Origin: Deltaproteobacteria bacterium
GTDB lineage: Bacteria; Desulfobacterota; DSM-4660; Desulfatiglandales; HGW-15
Length of the DNA: 8,394 bases
Assembly: GCA_019307805.1 (NCBI GenBank)
Contig: JAFDIX010000094.1
Span: forward strand, 1-8,394
Direction of reading: 5' to 3'
Shown here: piece by piece, positions 5,268 through 8,394 of the stretch
Numbering within the stretch: the first letter of the stretch is position 1
Layout: each line of letters starts with the position of its first letter
Position numbers and translations under genes: made by a program
The notes under the pieces: generated by a model
The model's input: the letters and a program-made list of their open reading frames with translations, nothing else
Told to the model about the DNA's origin: nothing
The model's database searches: none

Positions 5268-6093
5268 TGAGCATTTCTTTTATTTTATCTTCTGTTTCCC
5301 TGCGCTCGGTGATATCACGCACAATGCCACGAAATCCGCGGGGTTCTGTCCCAAAGTTTTTGATCAGTGATATGGAGGCTTCGACATACCTCTTTGTTCC
5401 ATCCTTTTTGTAGATCTCCCAGTCAAACTCTTTTACCGATTCACCGGACTTAAAGACCTTATTGAATGTGGCGTATACCTTGTCGGCATTTTCTTTGGAA
5501 TAGTCGCGGTAACTCATCCCCATCATTTCTTTCCTGGTATAGCCGATAATTCTGCACAATGATTCGTTGAAAGACGTGAAGTTCCCGGAAAGATCTACCT
5601 CAAAGAAACCATCCTCAATGCTGTTGAGAATATTCCGGGTCTTGTCCTCGCTCTCGTGAAGGGCCACCTCCAACTGTTTTCTTTTCTTTATTTCTACTCG
5701 AAGTTGATTATTTACAAGGGTGAATTCTCCGGTCTGTTCTTTGACTTGATTTTCCAATTCAACACAGGAATCTTGAAGCACTGCTTCGGATTCTCTCAGC
5801 TTTGAATCTTCTTCATGTACTTCCTGAAACAGAGAGTCCTGCTTCCGGATAACAATATAAGTCATCCCAGAGGCCAAAAGGGCTGCGAAAATGATCGTAA
5901 CCAATCTGTAGGCCCAGGGCGTCGTGTCCGTCTGAAGGGTCCCTAACACCCATTCGCACAACAGCACACCCACCAGCATGACGCAAAATGTAATGACCAG
6001 GGGCCGGACCATGTTTTGTCTCTGCCTTGCTTGTGAAGAACCCGCGTTTTGATCACGCTGGTTTGATTTTGAAGATAATGGTTTTTCCGACAT
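5239..6093 (-). CDS. Membrane-bound PAS sensor protein lacking an output domain
   Basis: A 284-residue inner-membrane protein. Numbering from the chosen start: a polar, Gln/Ser-rich N-terminus (1-29), TM1 about 30-52 (RPLVITFCVMLVGVLLCEW), a periplasmic loop of about 8-10 residues, TM2 about 61-82, a long coiled coil about 84-150 (heptads such as LRESEAVLQDSCVELENQVKEQ), then one PAS/PAC domain about 153-262 (NILNSIEDGFFEVDLSGNF ... GFRGIVRDITERRETE). It stops 22 residues after the PAC motif; no histidine kinase, GGDEF, EAL or HTH follows. In the family, DITERxxxE helices normally lead into a kinase or cyclase, so this is either a truncated sensor or a regulator acting through a partner. I chose ATG 6093 rather than 6126 because GGGAAAGG lies 7 nt before it. 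Its 3' end overlaps the YgjP-like gene by 29 bp. Confidence 0.5.
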   Translation of the reverse strand: MSEKPLSSKSNQRDQNAGSSQARQRQNMVRPLVITFCVMLVGVLLCEWVLGTLQTDTTPWAYRLVTIIFAALLASGMTYIVIRKQDSLFQEVHEEDSKLRESEAVLQDSCVELENQVKEQTGEFTLVNNQLRVEIKKRKQLEVALHESEDKTRNILNSIEDGFFEVDLSGNFTSFNESLCRIIGYTRKEMMGMSYRDYSKENADKVYATFNKVFKSGESVKEFDWEIYKKDGTKRYVEASISLIKNFGTEPRGFRGIVRDITERRETEDKIKEMLNAFGKIWTK

Positions 6094-6381
6094 GAACGGA
6101 CCTTTCCCTTGGGATAAAAAATGCACTATTTCGCGCCTGAGACGCTACTGAGGTGGAAACCTGATCCCACATTACACCGTAGGATGCACAAAACACAGTG
6201 CTTATCGGGTGCTTCCGGCCCTTGGGGTCATGGTGCATAGACAGAATAGGGCCAACACCCAATGCCCATCACATGGAACGAAAAATGGGCGCACAAGTCA
6301 AGCAAAAATCTTGCAAATATAGGCCTTTAATCCATATAGGATGACCCCCTGGAAAGAGGGCTTTAGGCCAAAACATCTCCG
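6094..6381. other. Intergenic region, no gene recognised
   Basis: It separates the TPR-protein gene (upstream on the minus strand) from the PAS gene. The right part is AT-rich and holds the direct repeat ATATAGG twice within 25 bp near 6318-6342 and a -35-like TTGACT on the minus strand near 6298, without a good -10. No convincing intrinsic terminator follows the TPR gene. A 69-codon minus frame here overlaps the PAS gene start and has no coding character. Confidence 0.5.
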
Positions 6382-8064
6382 TTATCGGGCTGGAGCCCCT
6401 TGGGCTGGGCTTTTTGCCTTGTGGATTAGTTGCAAGACCAGGGCCAGATTCCTCCGGGCCGACTCATAATCGGGTTTGATGCGCAGGGCTTCGGAAAAAT
6501 GGACAATGGCCTGCCCGTAATTTTTCTGGTTTGCCAGCGCCGCCCCCAGGTTATTGTGGGCCTTGGCATAGTTCGGTTTAATCTGTAATGCATTGGTATA
6601 GTGCACAATGGCCTGTCCGTACTTTTTCTGGCTTGCAAGTGCCGCCCCCAGGTTATTATGGGCCTTGGCATAGTCGGGTTTGATGCGCAGGGCCTTGGAA
6701 AAATGGATGATGGCATTATCAAACTTTCCCTGCCCTGCCAGTGCACGCCCCAGGTTGAGATGGGCCCGGGGTTTTCCCGGGGACTTTATTACGCAGTCCT
6801 TCCACAGGGTGACATCGTCTCGCCACACACTATTCCTGTCATAGGTCCAAAGGGAGAAAATGATGGTCATTGCGCACAGGATGACAATTCCGAGCCGGCG
6901 AGAGGGAATGCCCCTGTAAAGTATTACCACAAACATCAGGATCAGGAGCATGGAGGGCAGGTAGGTGCGGTGCTCGAATACCAGTTCAAGCCCTATTATG
7001 GAGGACTCAATCACAAGGTTCCCTAAAAACCAGAGGATGCAGAAGGAGAGCAATCGCTCCTTTCTCGCCAGAAAAACCGCCACGCAAAAAGCCCCCAGGA
7101 CAAATCCCATGGAGAACAGGGTTGTTATAGGATCTGTGAGTGAATGGGACAGGGGAAAGTCATGCACCAGGTTGAGTCTTGCGGGGAATGGAAAGATGAG
7201 CAGACCCAGGTAAAAGAGCACGACCCGAAACTGGGTCAAACCCCTTTGAACCATGTTAAAATCCCGATGTCCATATCCCGCCAGAATTTTCTCCAGGGGG
7301 TCTGTCCCGAGAAATAGGAGGGCCAATAGGGCCAGGACAAGGAGAATGACTGCAAGGTGTTTGGCGTGGCGCTTCAGCCAGGCGCCGCTCAATTCCTGAA
7401 AAAAATACCACTCATAGATAAAAATGAAGAGAGGAAGGGTAGCGCTAGTCTCCTTGGAGCCCAGTGCCATGATTGCGGAAAGGCCACACCCCGTGAAGAG
7501 AACACCTTTTGTCACCCCCGCCTTTGAATGCCGGGCCTTGACATAGAGCAGAAAGGCCAGGACATAGAAGCATGCCGCCATGCTGTTCATTCTCTGGACA
7601 ATATAGGTCACGGATTGGGTTTGTAAGGGGTGGACCAACCAGATGAAGGCAGCGAAAAATGGCACCCAACCCACGGGGTCATCCATGGCGCGGACCGATG
7701 ACAACTTCAGGGTGGCCCCAATAAAAAACCAGAGCAGGATTCCGGTGGTGATGTGGAGAATGATATTTACCAGGTGGTAACCCAGTACCTGGTCCCCGTG
7801 GAAATAATAGTTGAGGGCAAAGCTCACATTGGCCACAGGGCGATTGGAAAGGGGGCTTTCAAAGGCTGCCCCGGAAATGCCTTTCCAGGTGAGTTTGGAC
7901 AACCGGATGTGAGGGTTGTCGCGAATATTGGTCCCGTCATCAAAGGTAAGGGGCGTTTGGAAAGTGTTGGAGTAGGCCAGGAAGCAGACAAGAATCATGC
8001 AAAAAAGCCTTGCCCACATCATCTTTTTCCCGACCCCCGGGGTAATATCGGCTCGATTTTTCAT
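6382..8064 (-). CDS. TMTC-like multi-TM glycosyltransferase (GT-C type) with C-terminal TPRs
   Basis: A 560-residue inner-membrane protein of the TMTC/O-mannosyltransferase-like group common in deltaproteobacteria. An N-terminal TM (about 17-33) is followed by the periplasmic loop TFDDGTNIRDNPHI, where Asp42-Asp43 match the acidic catalytic motif of GT-C enzymes. Some nine to ten further TM segments follow to about residue 406, with family landmarks HPLQTQSVTYIVQRMNSMAACFY (145-167) and EHRTYLPS (364-371). The C-terminus carries three 34-residue TPRs (431-464, 465-498, 499-532) plus a broken fourth. It is expected to transfer a sugar from a polyprenyl-phosphate donor to an exported protein, but no substrate is identifiable and enzymatic activity is inferred from the family only. 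The start at 8064 has GGAG only 3 nt away; an ATG at 8022 is an alternative. It stands alone with its own promoter region; no terminator was found. Confidence 0.5.
   Translation of the reverse strand: MKNRADITPGVGKKMMWARLFCMILVCFLAYSNTFQTPLTFDDGTNIRDNPHIRLSKLTWKGISGAAFESPLSNRPVANVSFALNYYFHGDQVLGYHLVNIILHITTGILLWFFIGATLKLSSVRAMDDPVGWVPFFAAFIWLVHPLQTQSVTYIVQRMNSMAACFYVLAFLLYVKARHSKAGVTKGVLFTGCGLSAIMALGSKETSATLPLFIFIYEWYFFQELSGAWLKRHAKHLAVILLVLALLALLFLGTDPLEKILAGYGHRDFNMVQRGLTQFRVVLFYLGLLIFPFPARLNLVHDFPLSHSLTDPITTLFSMGFVLGAFCVAVFLARKERLLSFCILWFLGNLVIESSIIGLELVFEHRTYLPSMLLILMFVVILYRGIPSRRLGIVILCAMTIIFSLWTYDRNSVWRDDVTLWKDCVIKSPGKPRAHLNLGRALAGQGKFDNAIIHFSKALRIKPDYAKAHNNLGAALASQKKYGQAIVHYTNALQIKPNYAKAHNNLGAALANQKNYGQAIVHFSEALRIKPDYESARRNLALVLQLIHKAKSPAQGAPAR
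6469..6672 (-). repeat. Two near-identical tandem 102-bp units encoding TPRs
   Basis: Codons 465-498 (6571-6672) and 499-532 (6469-6570) are adjacent units of exactly 34 codons sharing 27 of 34 residues and long identical DNA stretches. The preceding unit (6673-6774) is more diverged. This points to a fairly recent in-frame duplication and a site where repeat number may vary between strains. Confidence 0.5.
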
Positions 8065-8101
8065 TAACTCCAGCTTAGCATGTTCAGTCGAATTTGTACA
8101 T

Positions 8102-8107
8102 ATTATA
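8102..8107 (-). promoter_or_regulatory. -10 box of the TPR-protein gene
   Basis: On the minus strand a perfect TATAAT lies 37 bp upstream of the ATG at 8064, which would give a leader of about 30 nt. The -35 region is poor (TTACAG at a 14-bp spacing is the closest), so the promoter may be weak or activator-dependent. Confidence 0.5.
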
Positions 8108-8237
8108 TTAAAATAAGTTCTCTGTAACCTATTGAAATGACGAAGGTCTTACGCCAGTCACTTCGAAAAGAGGTCATAACCCTCGCTTTCATCGGTGAAA
8201 GTGTCTACCAAAAGTCACTTTTTTGGAGAAAATCATC

Positions 8238-8250
8238 TTGTGTTGCACAA
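8238..8250 (+). promoter_or_regulatory. Palindrome, candidate enhancer-binding-protein site
   Basis: TTGTG-TTG-CACAA is a perfect inverted repeat with a 3-bp centre, located about 127 bp upstream of the predicted sigma-54 start site. That is the usual distance for the upstream activator sequence of a sigma-54 activator. Only one clear copy is seen; the assignment rests on position and symmetry. Confidence 0.5.
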
Positions 8251-8303
8251 AACCATACGGCATGACTACTCCTTTCTGCCCAGTTACGTCAGGTAGAAAT
8301 TCA

Positions 8304-8316
8304 TAACACATTGATA
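8304..8316 (-). promoter_or_regulatory. IHF binding site (consensus match)
   Basis: The minus strand reads TATCAATGTGTTA, an exact match to the IHF consensus WATCAANNNNTTR, within an AT-rich stretch. It lies about 55-67 bp upstream of the predicted start site, between the palindrome and the -24/-12 element, where IHF normally bends DNA at sigma-54 promoters. Confidence 0.5.
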
Positions 8317-8344
8317 TGTATAATATATTTTTATTCAAAACGAA

Positions 8345-8360
8345 TGGAACGGTTCTTGCT
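8345..8360 (+). promoter_or_regulatory. Sigma-54 (-24/-12) promoter
   Basis: TGGAACGGTTCTTGCT matches the consensus TGGCACG-N4-TTGCW at every defined position except the fourth, with the invariant GG (8346-8347) and GC (8358-8359) at the required 10-bp separation. Transcription should start near 8371. It faces the right edge and would drive a gene that begins just outside the window. Confidence 0.5.
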
Positions 8361-8385
8361 ACTATAATTGGCTGGAAGGTAGCAA
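8356..8385 (+). promoter_or_regulatory. Inverted repeat overlapping the -12 element and start site
   Basis: TTGCTAC (8356-8362) and GTAGCAA (8379-8385) are perfect 7-bp arms with a 16-bp spacer that contains a TATAAT. The left arm coincides with the -12 element and the right arm lies in the leader, so a bound protein here would block the promoter. Because only the right arm is transcribed from the predicted start, it would act as DNA, not as an RNA hairpin. Confidence 0.5.
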
Positions 8386-8386
8386 A

Positions 8387-8394
8387 AAGGAGGG
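8387..8394 (+). promoter_or_regulatory. Ribosome binding site of a gene starting just beyond the window
   Basis: AAGGAGGG is a near-perfect Shine-Dalgarno and ends at the last base of the window, about 16 nt downstream of the predicted sigma-54 start site. The start codon should lie 5-9 nt further right. Confidence 0.5.

Noticed and set aside
6053..6262. Minus-strand 69-codon ORF upstream of the PAS gene
   Set aside because: It overlaps the PAS gene in another frame and has no ribosome binding site or protein-like pattern.
6315..6374. GGCCT/AGGCC inverted repeat after the TPR-protein gene
   Set aside because: The arms are only 5 bp with a long spacer and no T-run, so it is not a credible terminator.

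Overview
The window looks like a chromosomal segment of a Desulfobacterota (deltaproteobacterial) anaerobe, probably a sulfate reducer or a syntroph. The main evidence is a classical tetraheme class III cytochrome c3 with all eight axial histidines. A TPR-tailed TMTC-type membrane glycosyltransferase, a thiolase, a PAS membrane sensor and a sigma-54 promoter of textbook layout fit the same group. This is inferred from gene content only.

Layout. (1) 1-2643, minus strand: an acyl-CoA thiolase followed after 67 bp by a SLC13/DASS-like anion or carboxylate permease. The permease runs off the left edge with only the last base of its apparent stop codon missing. A strong 16-bp hairpin fills the gap between the two genes. 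The pair looks like an uptake-plus-CoA-thiolysis transcription unit. (2) 2644-3526: a divergent intergenic region, then a plus-strand small ORF interrupted by an in-frame TGA, then a short stand-alone GGDEF-fold protein. Its GGDEF signature has become ALRRY while an RxxD motif at the c-di-GMP inhibitory-site position is kept. (3) 3699-4186, plus: the exported tetraheme cytochrome c3 gene, closed by a strong intrinsic terminator. (4) 4189-6093, minus: a small exported protein of unknown function whose leader can fold into two mutually exclusive hairpins next to its ribosome binding site; a YgjP/DUF45 zinc metallohydrolase; and, overlapping its start, a two-TM, coiled-coil, PAS protein that ends right after the PAS domain with no output module. 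(5) 6382-8064, minus: a GT-C-type multi-TM protein with C-terminal TPRs. (6) 8065-8394: an AT-rich regulatory region holding a divergent -10 box for the TPR gene and, facing right, a palindrome, an exact IHF-consensus match, a near-perfect -24/-12 element and a strong ribosome binding site at the last base. It drives a gene that begins just beyond the window.

I see no mobile element, CRISPR array, tRNA or rRNA, and no clear defence system. The points most worth following are the sigma-54 control region at the right edge, the degenerate GGDEF protein with the interrupted ORF in front of it, the possible leader switch at 4612-4659, and the output-less PAS protein.
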